Assembly: GCA_023091735.1 (NCBI GenBank)
Contig: JALKBU010000047.1
Location: forward strand, 1-64,000
Direction: 5' to 3'
DNA length: 64,000 nucleotides
Origin: Trichomonas tenax
Lineage: Eukaryota; Parabasalia; Trichomonadida; Trichomonadidae
Position numbers and translations under genes: made by a program. Below the pieces are notes generated by a model. That model was not told the DNA's origin and made no database searches. It was given only the letters and a program-made list of their open reading frames with translations. Below, piece by piece: positions 20,511 through 30,203 of this stretch. Numbering within the stretch: the first letter of the stretch is position 1; the number at the start of each line of letters is the position of its first letter.

Positions 20511-23500
20511 TTAAAATGCGCAAAGGTATTCTATTGATGATGCATCAGAATATGTTCTGACATACTTTGTTCCTTCTGGTACTTCGAATATATAAATCAA
20601 CTTCTTGTCTATCGTTAGCGTAGCAATAGACATTTGGTTGTATAATATTAAATCATTCTTTTCATTATAAAATGCAACCAATGCATTATTATTTGTCTTC
20701 TTTTGATTGGCAGACACCAATACTGCAATCTTCTTGATGCTAGAGTGTATGCTTATCTTGTCCGTATTGTATAAGTTCGTATTTCCAGTAATTTTGTCCA
20801 TGATATCGACCGGGAATGACATTGATGAAGATGCTGACATTGAAAGCTCTTTTTCTTGCTTCTCTGGAAGCTTTTCGACAGGAATTCCAAAGACAGCAAG
20901 TCCAGTTAATTTGATTGGAGATCCGGTTTTGATTAATACATCAACTGTGTGCGTAACAATGTGATTTTGTAAACCGGCCCAAATCTCGTTTCCTTGCTTC
21001 TCATAAGCTAACAATTGGATTGGTTGGTTATTTGCGTATATTGTAATATTAACCGATTGGTTATAGTTTGTTACGTTGAATTCGAAGTGCTCAAGTTCGC
21101 TGCGATGAGTAAACACGATGGTGAATCTGAATTCCTTCTTGATATCAATAGATGTCAAATTAGATAAGAGATTGTTTGGAGCACCAATAAGGAATGCTTC
21201 TGGTGTCTGAGAAACTTTAATAGGCATTGAGAAAATGAAGTTCTGATATACTGTTGGCTTTTCTAAATGTATCTTAGAGAAGCGTGTGGATATAAGCATG
21301 TCTGTCTGGACGCAGTATATTTTAGCATTTTGTGCACACTTATCACATATGTTGACATAATTTTCAGAACTTGGTGAGCTGTTTATAATACATGTTGGGA
21401 TTATGTCGGAGTATGCGAATGCTTTGGAGTTAGATTCTTGATTGCATAAGAAGCACTTCGAATTATACTCATAGATGTGATTAATTTTGAATGGATTCAC
21501 TGGGATCGATAATTTGACATTCATATCATCATCGTTCGATAAACACATTCTGAGTCTTTGATATTCGATATCCTGTGATGTAACAAATGTATATCCAAAA
21601 TCTTGGATTGTTGTTTGGATTAATTCTTTATAAGATGCCACAATGTCATCTTTTTGTTTTGGCTCAACTTGGTAATGATAAATATCTGTCACTTTCTTTG
21701 CCTCGATGAGGAATCTTCCAATACTTATTTTCTGAACCTGTGGTAAGAAAACAAAGTCAAGCATCCTGTCATTGAATCCTTCAATAGGAATCTTAACGAC
21801 TGTCGGTGATTCTGCCAAAGGTAAACTAACTGTGAGCATTCTTGTTTTTTCTTCACCCTGAATAAACAATGACTTTGGATGATGTTTTTCAGTTGAAGGT
21901 GTTGCAAAATAATATAATCCTGTGATTACTGTTCCACATGGAAGTAATATAGAGAAAGAATTTGATAATGTGGTGATTGTGTCACCCTGAGCTGAATTCG
22001 ATAAGTTGAAAATATCTTGCGGGAATCCTTGAGACATCATGTGGATCTTTGTATGATCAAGAACGAAGTTGGAGCCAACTTTTTCATGTGCATTCCACTT
22101 CTCAAATAAGATTTGGCGCTGTGGATCAGCAACCATATTGAAAATACGCCTCTTAACTGATATAGAAGCATCACTTGAAGCTTCGTCAAGAAGAGGTGAA
22201 TACTTTCTAATTATATTCGTCTTCGCAGCAACTGTATTTGTATAAAGCATAGAAATAACATCTCCAGACTTGACATAAGCATCAGCAAGATACTCAATCA
22301 GTTCAGGATTGATCTCTTTGATACTATCTAATGAAAAATTATCGCTGGGAGTTAATAATTTTTGATGCATGCAATATAGTTCAGTGACAGCGCAAGAATA
22401 TACAAATGCAGCAACATTTGTTCTATCGAGGGAGTCAGCGCAGTTAAAGCGTAATGTAACAGCTTGCCTTGTTGCTGGTTCGACGTTTGGCTTCAATGTT
22501 CTATCTGGATTTAGAAGACCAACATAATGTGTAAAATCTGATGATTTAGCGAGAGGCCCGAGCAGAGAACAGAGTTCAGACACAGCTCTTTCATGTCCTC
22601 CTATATCCAAAAAGTGATTTAAGTCAAATGATATTAACCTTACAGTATTAGCTGTTCTCAGATCATTACATACTTTCTTGAATGCCTCGAACAGCTCGTG
22701 TTCACCACTTTCTGGCGATGCGCGAAGTAAACTAATGCAAAATGTCTGAGACCCGTGATATTTTTCTTGAATGCGCTTGAAATATTGCTTTGTACCGACT
22801 GATGATTGGTTTGTAACGATGTGGTGAACTGTCATTTTGTTTTTAACAACAGTTTCCCACTTTATCGGAATCGATCCTCGTCGATAAATTTGAGTTCTTA
22901 CATCACCATTGGGTGATCCAAATATGAACTCGCACTCGCACTCGTTTCCGGGTTCATTGTCGTCATTGATTCCACGTGCAAAATATCGCACGCCTGGATT
23001 TAATGACGCTCTTTTAATTAAAAATGAGATTGAGTGTCCTGACAACATTGTTTGCGTAACTGTGCCCTGAAGTAGAACCACACATGCTTCGGGTACTCCA
23101 CCTTTAACAAAAGGCTCTCTCCAGCGAGTATTCCAACAAAATTCGTTATCAGGTTGCATCCAGCTTGTATATGAAGGGAAAGGACGTGTGACATCAAAAT
23201 ATTCGGCGTAATAATGATAATCTTCTAATGGAAAATCGTTGTAAGGCGTTTCTAATGAAACTTGATTTCCTTTTATCGATACAAATTGTGTTGATTTGAT
23301 TATTTTTATAGGTACTTTGCCAGGCAATTGACATTGGCTTATTTGTTCTGCGATAAAACCAAAAATCATCTGACCATCTTCTTTAACCATTCCAATTAGC
23401 GCGATTGCATCTGCTATCACTTTCGATCCGAATATAGTTGTAATGTTTTTCAATGCCTGTGAGTGATTTTGAAATAAATCTACGTTCGGAAATCTAAAAT

Positions 23501-23699
23501 ACGAAGGACAGTCAGCTAATTGATGAATCGTCAATACAGAGACGTACTTCTCGTTTTTGGACTGGATGACTAAATGCACTAATCCATTATCATTGAGAAG
23601 TAGCGTCACACGAGAAATATTCATCTCAATTATCTCCCACCCACTTTTTTTAATGAGTGATTCCCCCTTATATTTTTTCGCGAAATTATCAGGTGTCAT
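20511..23699 (-). CDS. SAC-domain phosphoinositide phosphatase, SAC9-like
   Basis: This 1,062-residue protein has a SAC phosphatase domain in its N-terminal half (about 90-520). Landmarks are SLNPGVRYFARGIND (RxxxRGI-type block), the Asp/His-rich DLNHFLDIGGHERAV segment, and the catalytic CX5R(T/S) in FNCADSLDRTN, with nucleophile C420 and R426. The CADSLDRTN spelling resembles plant SAC9 more than Sac1, Fig4 or synaptojanin, which typically have CxDCLDRTN or similar. The C-terminal half has no known domain I can name, but contains paired cysteines (CFLCNQ and later CDKCAQ, about 750-790) that could bind zinc. No membrane helix is seen, unlike Sac1. It should remove phosphate from PI3P/PI4P/PI(4,5)P2-type lipids; the substrate is inferred from the family only. 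Confidence 0.85.
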   Translation of the reverse strand: MTPDNFAKKYKGESLIKKSGWEIIEMNISRVTLLLNDNGLVHLVIQSKNEKYVSVLTIHQLADCPSYFRFPNVDLFQNHSQALKNITTIFGSKVIADAIALIGMVKEDGQMIFGFIAEQISQCQLPGKVPIKIIKSTQFVSIKGNQVSLETPYNDFPLEDYHYYAEYFDVTRPFPSYTSWMQPDNEFCWNTRWREPFVKGGVPEACVVLLQGTVTQTMLSGHSISFLIKRASLNPGVRYFARGINDDNEPGNECECEFIFGSPNGDVRTQIYRRGSIPIKWETVVKNKMTVHHIVTNQSSVGTKQYFKRIQEKYHGSQTFCISLLRASPESGEHELFEAFKKVCNDLRTANTVRLISFDLNHFLDIGGHERAVSELCSLLGPLAKSSDFTHYVGLLNPDRTLKPNVEPATRQAVTLRFNCADSLDRTNVAAFVYSCAVTELYCMHQKLLTPSDNFSLDSIKEINPELIEYLADAYVKSGDVISMLYTNTVAAKTNIIRKYSPLLDEASSDASISVKRRIFNMVADPQRQILFEKWNAHEKVGSNFVLDHTKIHMMSQGFPQDIFNLSNSAQGDTITTLSNSFSILLPCGTVITGLYYFATPSTEKHHPKSLFIQGEEKTRMLTVSLPLAESPTVVKIPIEGFNDRMLDFVFLPQVQKISIGRFLIEAKKVTDIYHYQVEPKQKDDIVASYKELIQTTIQDFGYTFVTSQDIEYQRLRMCLSNDDDMNVKLSIPVNPFKINHIYEYNSKCFLCNQESNSKAFAYSDIIPTCIINSSPSSENYVNICDKCAQNAKIYCVQTDMLISTRFSKIHLEKPTVYQNFIFSMPIKVSQTPEAFLIGAPNNLLSNLTSIDIKKEFRFTIVFTHRSELEHFEFNVTNYNQSVNITIYANNQPIQLLAYEKQGNEIWAGLQNHIVTHTVDVLIKTGSPIKLTGLAVFGIPVEKLPEKQEKELSMSASSSMSFPVDIMDKITGNTNLYNTDKISIHSSIKKIAVLVSANQKKTNNNALVAFYNEKNDLILYNQMSIATLTIDKKLIYIFEVPEGTKYVRTYSDASSIEYLCAF

Positions 23700-23950
23700 C
23701 CCCTATTTATTTTATATAACAGGTGTTCTCCATTATTTTTTCTAAAAATCTCTTTTATCGATGATAAAATTGATTTTTCATGCATATAAAGATCCATTAA
23801 GGATGTGATTTAGCAAATATATAGTATTGCATGTGTTTATGTTATTGTTTAAGTTATGAAAGCATTTAGCCAATGGGTTATGGAGAAAAATTATCTCAAA
23901 GGCCCCCTAATTAAAAAATTGAATTCGCGTAAGAACCTATAATTTATTAA

Positions 23951-23955
23951 TCACA
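23951..23955 (+). promoter_or_regulatory. Inr-like TCACA abutting the start codon
   Basis: TCACA directly precedes the ATG at 23956 and matches TCA(C/T)(A/T). If transcription starts at its A, the leader is three bases, in line with the very short leaders of trichomonad mRNAs. Confidence 0.5.
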
Positions 23956-24408
23956 ATGCAAACAAGAAGTACTGAAGTCAAACCGGACTTAATTGATGGT
24001 GATGATCTCAAAAGGATCACTCCATTCTATTGCTACTGCACCACTGTCACTGGATCCGCTCCTGAAGAAATTTCTGCTCAAGACAGAATGAAATGTATGA
24101 ATAACTTTCAGAGACTGAATGATAATTTTAAGAAATATTACCATGAGATGGCAGCTAACCTCTGTGGCAGTAATTGGAACGATGATTACTACATTTCAAA
24201 AAATAACGTTATCGTTTCAAAAAGCAAGGCTAATAAGGCAAACGATGGTATGTGGACTCCATTGTCATCGGTCATTACTAAGCCTGTTAACAAAATACAA
24301 ACTCTTGAAGATTTGATTAATGAACTTGAAACTAATATCCTTCTAACAACAAAATCAAGCTTACTAGATTGCAACATGTGGGCTCACTTTCCTCCGCTTA
24401 ACAAATAA
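23956..24408 (+). CDS. Hypothetical 150-residue protein
   Basis: I do not recognise a family. The frame is likely real because it starts right after an Inr-like TCACA, has balanced amino-acid use and ends before AT-rich spacer. It is soluble, with five cysteines (YCYC near residue 26, single Cys near 48, 70 and 138) and an FxxLNDNFKKYYHEMAANLC segment predicted helical. It is divergent from the SAC gene, with their starts about 256 bp apart. Confidence 0.65.
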   Translation: MQTRSTEVKPDLIDGDDLKRITPFYCYCTTVTGSAPEEISAQDRMKCMNNFQRLNDNFKKYYHEMAANLCGSNWNDDYYISKNNVIVSKSKANKANDGMWTPLSSVITKPVNKIQTLEDLINELETNILLTTKSSLLDCNMWAHFPPLNK

Positions 24409-24496
24409 TCAAATTTTATCAAGCAAAAATATATATTTCTATTATCATGCTTTTGTTCTCGACACCTGAATGCCATAGGACCAAACGGAAATTTTT

Positions 24497-24739
24497 TCAC
24501 AAATATAGGATTCGAAATTTGAAATGTTGATTAATCATAATTTCATGTGAGATTATGCTATTTAGGATTGTTGTAATAGCGATGCGCTTTCTTATGAAAA
24601 CAAACATTTCCATAGCAAATTGGAATAATTCAGAGTTATTAAACGCTTTGAGATGATCAACATGTTGTTTTCTAGAAAGTGTATTAGTATCATCATCAAT
24701 TTGCAATGATAAATTGTGTATATATGTCATATCCATCAT
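24497..24739 (-). pseudogene. Possible fragment of a GIT/Spa2-type (SHD-like) protein
   Basis: This 80-codon frame begins with ATG and contains RKQHVDHLKAFNNSELFQ followed by FAMEMFVFIRKR. That loosely follows the SHD pattern (R..KL..L...F.ELa.dv..Ei.RR) of GIT/Spa2 proteins. The last 30 residues look random, as in a decayed gene. It could equally be a chance frame; no Inr was found. Confidence 0.2.
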
Positions 24740-25287
24740 TTATTTTTCAATTTTTTTACAATCATCTTTATTTAAGCCAATTTAAACCAAATTTTGTCAG
24801 TGATTCATGCGAGGGAGCAAATAATAGAACATTAGTCTTGAGTCTGTGTTATGAAAAATATCAAAACGAATAAACTCAACTATTTCATGCAAAAAGACAA
24901 AATTGAATAAGCAAGGGATACACGAGTATGCTATAGTGTTTTAAGAATATGTCAATTATGAAATCCTAAATCACCTCTAAAACCATGGATATATGGCACA
25001 CCAATCCATTTTTCGTGGAGTTGATCTTATTGGCAAAATCCCGCTCAGTGGAATCGATAAGCGGAATTTTGACAATTTTAATTTGATTTTCCAAGATTTT
25101 TGAACCATCAAATATTTAAATCTATTGCAGTATATAGCGAATAATAGAATGAATATCGCAATTGCAATGACTCCAATCGACCAAACAACCAGATATTAAA
25201 AATATGATCTAACGTAGTGGTGTTAAACAATGGCTGAAAAGAAATCGATTTATTTCATTCAGATAATTTTCTAACCTTTTAATTTTT

Positions 25288-25293
25288 TCATTA
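25288..25293 (+). promoter_or_regulatory. Inr-like TCATTA of the phosphomannomutase gene
   Basis: TCATTA lies just before the ATG at 25296, with a presumed leader of six bases. This is the best match to the trichomonad initiator in the window. Confidence 0.55.
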
Positions 25294-25295
25294 TT

Positions 25296-26036
25296 ATGTC
25301 TGAAAAAAAGACTTTAGTTCTCTTCGATATCGACGGTACATTAACGCCATCACGCCTCAAAGCGCCGCAGGAGGTCCTTGAGATGCTCAAAGAGCTGAGA
25401 AAAGTCTGCACTGTCGGTGTTGTCGGCGGATCCGACTTACCTAAACAGTACGACCAGCTCGGACTTGACGTTCTCGATCGCGTTGACTACTCGTTCTCGG
25501 AAAATGGACTTGTGGCATATAAAGGCCATGAATTAATAGGAAATACTTCTATTCGTACTGTTTTCTCTAATGAGCAGTATAAAAAATTCGTGAACTGGGT
25601 GCTTAGATACATTGCTGATCTTGATATTCCAGTAAAATCAGGCACATTCGTTGAACTTAGAACTGGTCTTATTAATATTTGCCCAATAGGTCGCAACTGC
25701 ACACAACAGGAACGCATTGACTTCTACGAACTTGACAAGGTTCACCACATACGTGCAAAAATGGTTGAAGACATAAAGAAGGCTTTTCCAGATTTGAATT
25801 TACAGTATTCAATTGGAGGTCAAATTTCATTTGATGTTTTCCCAATTGGATGGTCAAAAATATACTGCTTGAAGTTTGTTGAAGGTCAATTTGATGAAGT
25901 TCATTTCTTTGGTGATATGACTTGTGAAGGAGGAAACGATTACGAGATATACCAAGATAAGAGAGTCATTGGACACACTGTTAAAGGCCCGGCTGACACA
26001 GTCAAACAAATTAACGAATTATTCCTCAAAAAATAA
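25296..26036 (+). CDS. PMM: Phosphomannomutase (HAD family, PMM type)
   Basis: This 246-residue enzyme interconverts mannose-6-phosphate and mannose-1-phosphate, feeding GDP-mannose for N-glycans and GPI-like anchors. The HAD motif is FDIDGTLT (nucleophile D11, acid/base D13), followed by the family signature GVVGGSD. The cap domain includes the ENGLVAY block, the LRTGLINICPIGRNC block that binds the sugar phosphate, and the late HFFGDMTCEGGNDYEIY block with Mg-binding acids. Length and order match eukaryotic PMM throughout. Coding GC is well above the spacer, and the TCATTA initiator supports the start. It is probably cytosolic. Confidence 0.95.
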   Translation: MSEKKTLVLFDIDGTLTPSRLKAPQEVLEMLKELRKVCTVGVVGGSDLPKQYDQLGLDVLDRVDYSFSENGLVAYKGHELIGNTSIRTVFSNEQYKKFVNWVLRYIADLDIPVKSGTFVELRTGLINICPIGRNCTQQERIDFYELDKVHHIRAKMVEDIKKAFPDLNLQYSIGGQISFDVFPIGWSKIYCLKFVEGQFDEVHFFGDMTCEGGNDYEIYQDKRVIGHTVKGPADTVKQINELFLKK

Positions 26037-26628
26037 TTGATTTTATGCTATTACTTATAAACCTGTCGATCTTAGTTTCGAAATATTGTCATTTTTCATT
26101 CTAATGTCCAACCAATTGGACTTTTTGAAAACCATTATTCACAAACTTATATCGTAACATATCAATTTATTGACAATATATTACTGCTTAGTAGACATGT
26201 GGAGAAATTCGAGAAAATCAAATCATAAAATGTCATTTCTACCTCATTGCGTGGAGTGATATGATATAGTTATTAAATGATGCAATGCATTAGGTTAGTT
26301 ATAGAATTAAACATCAGCAATCATATCATGGGCTCCATGTCAGCGAAGCGCACAATTCAAAGATTGGTGTTTTCAAGTTATGTCTATCATGAAGATAGAT
26401 GAGATACTCTAAATTATGTGTTTGAGTTACTGCTCATCTGGTGTAATGTATTGAAAGCACTCATTAATGATATCCTGATTCCCACCTATGTAGCTGTAAT
26501 CAAGGTATTCTTGCTCAAATTAACTTTACACAGGAAACGAAAACATTCAATTGAACAGATGTTATTCAAAATAAGATTTATATGTCAAAAAATAATTTAC
26601 GTGGCAAAAAATATAAGATAATAAATCA
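26037..26628. other. Intergenic region with an imperfect 92-nt hairpin
   Basis: No gene is seen. TGATATGAT (26257-26265) pairs with ATCATATCA (26320-26328). GGAG and CTCC continue the stem outward after a four-base bulge, and G-T pairs extend it to 26249 and 26340. Confidence 0.4.
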
Positions 26629-28875
26629 ATGTTCAACTTTGCTGAATTTGCGCATCCCGATTATTCACAATCGAAGCGTAAAAACTTTACACCTGGCAGA
26701 GTTAGAACCATTCAGTTTGATTCTGAAAAGCCAGCTCCGACTCCCGTTCAAGAAGAAAAGAATTCGGAAAATACACAACAAACAACACTGAAAACAGCGA
26801 AAGTGGAGAGGCCAAAACTCGTCGTTGAGAAGATCAAAAAGGAAGAACCACCGCAGCCACAAGAAATTGCTCCAGATAATCAACTTACCGTAGAAAAACC
26901 GGAACAAAAACAAAATCCAGTAAATTATCAGCAGTATTATCCATATCCTTACCAGTATCTGTACCCACCACAGTACCAATACCCGCATAATTACCAATAT
27001 CCTGCAAATTATCAATATCCACAAAATATCCAATATCAATATCCATATATGTATCCAGTAATGGAGCAATATTACGCACAACAACAGCAACACGTTGATG
27101 TCCAGCTGGATTCAAATCCTCCAACACCAAAGAAAATTACAAAGAAAGTTAAAGTATCAAGAAAACGCCAGCAGCCAGAAAATATCGATGATAATATGCC
27201 TGCTGCACCATTTGGAAATGATTTAGAATCAAAAGATCCATCAACAGAATTTGAAGAATATGAATACTACGAGGAAGAAGAAGAAGTTGTAGAAATGCCG
27301 CAATATGATTATCCACAGTATAGCAATCCAAAGCAGCCTCTTCTTGTTCAGAAGCCACTTCATCCAATCGTTCCTAATCAACCCTATATCATGGTTGAGC
27401 ATCCAAACATTGTTTTCGATCAAAGCGGTCTTTCAATCGAACGCCCAGCGACCGACAAGTCTCTGAAACTTGAATGGCTTCCGCCAGGTGTGAATCTCAA
27501 AGAAAAAGAGCCAGTTGAAGCGATATTGCAGAAATCTGGTATTTCCATTGTCAAGAAAGATAAGCTTCCATATAAAGAGCTTGTCATCAACTTGAGAGAG
27601 AAGACACCTGAAGAAATCGAAGAAGAAAAGCGCCAGAAGGAAGAAGAAAGGCTTAAACGTGAGAAGGAAGAAGAAGAAAAACGCAGGCAAGAAGAAGAGG
27701 AAGAAAAGCGTCGTCAGGCTGAAATCGAGCTTGAAAAACAGAGATTGGCAGAGGAAGAAAGAAAGGCAGAAGAAGCGCTTAAAATCTACCAAGAGAAGGA
27801 AATTCCTGAAGCGCTCTCATCCGAACATGAAAATCTTTCTGGAAATATTTCCGGTCCAGGAGCAAGCAGTGAAGAAATTCAGCACGAATCAGAAGAAGAA
27901 ATTAAGAACTATCATGCCCCCAGCTTCGGACAGATTCCAGCGCCAGTCCTTAAGAGCAATGTTGAATCAGAAACAACAGATGTTACACTCGAAAGCGATT
28001 TCATGCAGAACATCAGCGCTGAGGAGAAAGTTTATCATGAAATGCAGAAGGTGAAAGAGGTAGAGCAGCCGCATGAAAATAATTCTGAAGAAGAAGATGA
28101 AGACTATGTTGCACCAAAGGTCCCATTTTTCAACAACCCAGCGCTAATGAAGCCATTTATTCAGCAGCCTAGTGATGTTTCACTTGTCAACCCAGAAGGA
28201 ACATATAGTATGTCTAACATGCCTCTCTCCAGCTCACAGGAACAGCTCAGTCTTACAAATAACCCAAGAACATCACAGGAAAGGTTTTCATTCAGTCCAT
28301 CTACTTCAACAGAGTTCTCCAAGGCTCCGACATTTGCAGGCTTTGGATTGCAGAGCAACAGCAACGAAAAATTCAGCCTTGGATCTGCTTCATATTCGAA
28401 TGCAGATCTTTCTAAGTTTAGCGCTCCATCATCAACGCCAAACTTTGCCTTCAACCAGCCAAGCAATCAGCAGCCATTTGGCTTTGGTCAGTCCAACTAC
28501 TCATTCGGTTCTCAGGCCATCGATGCAGCAGCTATGCCACGTCATAACTTCTCCTTCCCAACAGTCAACCTCGGAGGAGAAGTTATCAAACCGCCAGTCT
28601 TCGGATTTGGACAGTCCTTCAGCGGATCATCATCTCAGATTGTTACACCAACAACAGCTACACCTATGGCTATGGAATCTGATGATGAGGATGAAGTCGA
28701 GCGTGGGTCACTCTCCAAGGCAAAAGACTCCGCACCAGAGTTTTCCTCGGATGTTTTCGGAGGGTTGAACCAGATGAACTCCGAGCTTTCTGCGGCACAA
28801 GACAAAGAGTCAGATGTGCCCAAACAATCACCAGTCATCGATAATGACTTGGATGATATCCTTGGTATTGTTTAA
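26629..28875 (+). CDS. Low-complexity coiled-coil protein with an FG-rich C-terminus (possible nucleoporin-like)
   Basis: This 748-residue protein has four zones. A Tyr/Gln/Pro zone (about 99-147) repeats the unit YQYP/NYQYP. An acidic patch includes EEYEYYEEEEE (about 205-220). A charged coiled coil of E/K/R (about 330-384) follows. The C-terminal Ser/Phe/Gly-rich zone (about 550-675) has GFG, FGFG, SFGS and FSF motifs, ending in an acidic tail. FG dipeptides spaced by Ser/Asn/Gln resemble FG-nucleoporins, but clathrin-adaptor or stress-granule scaffolds also have such tails. No catalytic domain is visible. The stop is TAAAA, fitting a TAAA end signal; TCA immediately precedes the ATG. Confidence 0.75.
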   Translation: MFNFAEFAHPDYSQSKRKNFTPGRVRTIQFDSEKPAPTPVQEEKNSENTQQTTLKTAKVERPKLVVEKIKKEEPPQPQEIAPDNQLTVEKPEQKQNPVNYQQYYPYPYQYLYPPQYQYPHNYQYPANYQYPQNIQYQYPYMYPVMEQYYAQQQQHVDVQLDSNPPTPKKITKKVKVSRKRQQPENIDDNMPAAPFGNDLESKDPSTEFEEYEYYEEEEEVVEMPQYDYPQYSNPKQPLLVQKPLHPIVPNQPYIMVEHPNIVFDQSGLSIERPATDKSLKLEWLPPGVNLKEKEPVEAILQKSGISIVKKDKLPYKELVINLREKTPEEIEEEKRQKEEERLKREKEEEEKRRQEEEEEKRRQAEIELEKQRLAEEERKAEEALKIYQEKEIPEALSSEHENLSGNISGPGASSEEIQHESEEEIKNYHAPSFGQIPAPVLKSNVESETTDVTLESDFMQNISAEEKVYHEMQKVKEVEQPHENNSEEEDEDYVAPKVPFFNNPALMKPFIQQPSDVSLVNPEGTYSMSNMPLSSSQEQLSLTNNPRTSQERFSFSPSTSTEFSKAPTFAGFGLQSNSNEKFSLGSASYSNADLSKFSAPSSTPNFAFNQPSNQQPFGFGQSNYSFGSQAIDAAAMPRHNFSFPTVNLGGEVIKPPVFGFGQSFSGSSSQIVTPTTATPMAMESDDEDEVERGSLSKAKDSAPEFSSDVFGGLNQMNSELSAAQDKESDVPKQSPVIDNDLDDILGIV

Positions 28876-28964
28876 AATATTAATTAAATGTAGTAACGGA
28901 TCTGTAATCTAATTTTTCCACTATATGAAAGATGTTCACAGTTTAAAATTATTAAAAGTCCGTT

Positions 28965-30203
28965 TTACCATTTTTGACGCATTGCAGAATCCGGTGGCGC
29001 CGAGGATGGTTGAACCTTCTGTCCGAAGACAAAGTCTCTATCTGAGGAATCGTTGAACCTTCTGCTATGACCGCCACGCTTTGGTCCGAATGGCTTTCCT
29101 CTGTTCTTCGGCGGAGAGGAAGGCATCGGTGGGTTCAGCGGTGACTCGAAGCCTTTAGGTGCAGTCGGTATTTCGAATGTTGGGTGTGGAGCTGATTGTC
29201 CACCCGGTGGGAAGTTTCGAGGTTTGCGATTCCTTTGCTTGTTGTGAAGTTGTGGCTTTTCTGTGCCAGATTTGAATGACTCAAATGTCGGAAACTTCTC
29301 AAGAACGTCATTCATTTCTTGAGAAACTGGGATTTCGATTCCAAGTTTTTGGTTTGCTAAGAATCCTTTCATTTTCTCGATGCCATATGTTGAACCATTG
29401 CTGTAGTCCGCGAGAGCCTCTTTTTCAAACTCTTTGAAGACAGCTTCGTCCCATCTCGTTTCGAGTCCATATGAGCAGAGTCTGAAGTAGCACTCGATGC
29501 CATAATGGGATCCGTGGGAGATATCAAACTTGGCGAGCGTGAGGAACTCCTGGTACATCTCGTGGTTGAAGTGTTCGCGAAGATAATAGCACCAGAAGTA
29601 GTAAAGCGAGTTCATCTCTGAACTGCGACCTGGGCCGGCCGACGTTCTCTCACTCAGTGCAATTGATCTGAATTTATCGTATTTTGACTGCACGAAGTGA
29701 CCTTCATGAAGTAAATCGTGAGATATGTGATCAAAGTAATGATGTGAGCCCGAATCACCAGAAACGGACACTATGTTTCTCTTATCTCGTGATTTATTCA
29801 TAGAAGAACGGCGGTTTTTGTTTAATTTCGGCTTTGTCTGTATTTCAGGTGCACCTGACATTTGCGGGATCTCTGCCTTTCCAGCGCCCTCTAGCATCAT
29901 CTGCTCCTTGAGCGCGTGTGGCGTGTAAGAGTGGAAGCCATCCTTGAGTAATGACGGATCAGGCACAGGACCTCCAAATAGTGGGTCAATCTCGTTACCG
30001 AAGTCTCCGGGACCCCTCCTCTTTGGTCCTGTGCGGCCTGCGTGGTGTGAGTGGTCCAAATCGTCCTGAAATTTGTTTCCTGGCCCAAGAGAACCGCTTA
30101 AAACGGAATCCGTGAAATCATCGGAGATTATATCCTCCTCCTCGATCTCGTTTTCGTCCGCTGGCTGATATTGAACCGACCCAATCACGTCCCAGTCCGA
30201 CAT
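28965..30203 (-). CDS. LARP1-type DM15-domain RNA cap-binding protein
   Basis: The protein has 412 residues. The middle (about 170-290) is a DM15 region: three helical repeats with SEMNSLYYFWCYYLREHFN, MYQEFLTLAKFDISHGSHYGIEC, FRLCSYGLETRW and FEKEALADYSNGSTYGIEKM. In LARP1 this fold binds the 7-methylguanosine cap and adjacent 5'TOP sequence to control translation of ribosomal-protein mRNAs. The La motif and RRM of full LARP1 are absent. The N-terminus is acidic and disordered; the C-terminus is Pro/Arg/Gly-rich with KPRNFPPGG and RGGHSRR and could bind RNA. It is a short DM15-only relative. Its gene faces the FG-rich gene, 3' end to 3' end. Confidence 0.85.
   Translation of the reverse strand: MSDWDVIGSVQYQPADENEIEEEDIISDDFTDSVLSGSLGPGNKFQDDLDHSHHAGRTGPKRRGPGDFGNEIDPLFGGPVPDPSLLKDGFHSYTPHALKEQMMLEGAGKAEIPQMSGAPEIQTKPKLNKNRRSSMNKSRDKRNIVSVSGDSGSHHYFDHISHDLLHEGHFVQSKYDKFRSIALSERTSAGPGRSSEMNSLYYFWCYYLREHFNHEMYQEFLTLAKFDISHGSHYGIECYFRLCSYGLETRWDEAVFKEFEKEALADYSNGSTYGIEKMKGFLANQKLGIEIPVSQEMNDVLEKFPTFESFKSGTEKPQLHNKQRNRKPRNFPPGGQSAPHPTFEIPTAPKGFESPLNPPMPSSPPKNRGKPFGPKRGGHSRRFNDSSDRDFVFGQKVQPSSAPPDSAMRQKW

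Larger units (their letters stand above)
24409..25295. other. Intergenic region with a small hairpin and one doubtful ORF
   Basis: A stem of 11 positions (10 paired; 25035-25045 with 25060-25070) is the only clear structure. A minus-strand frame at 24497-24739 is listed separately. The right end carries the Inr of the phosphomannomutase gene. Confidence 0.5.
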
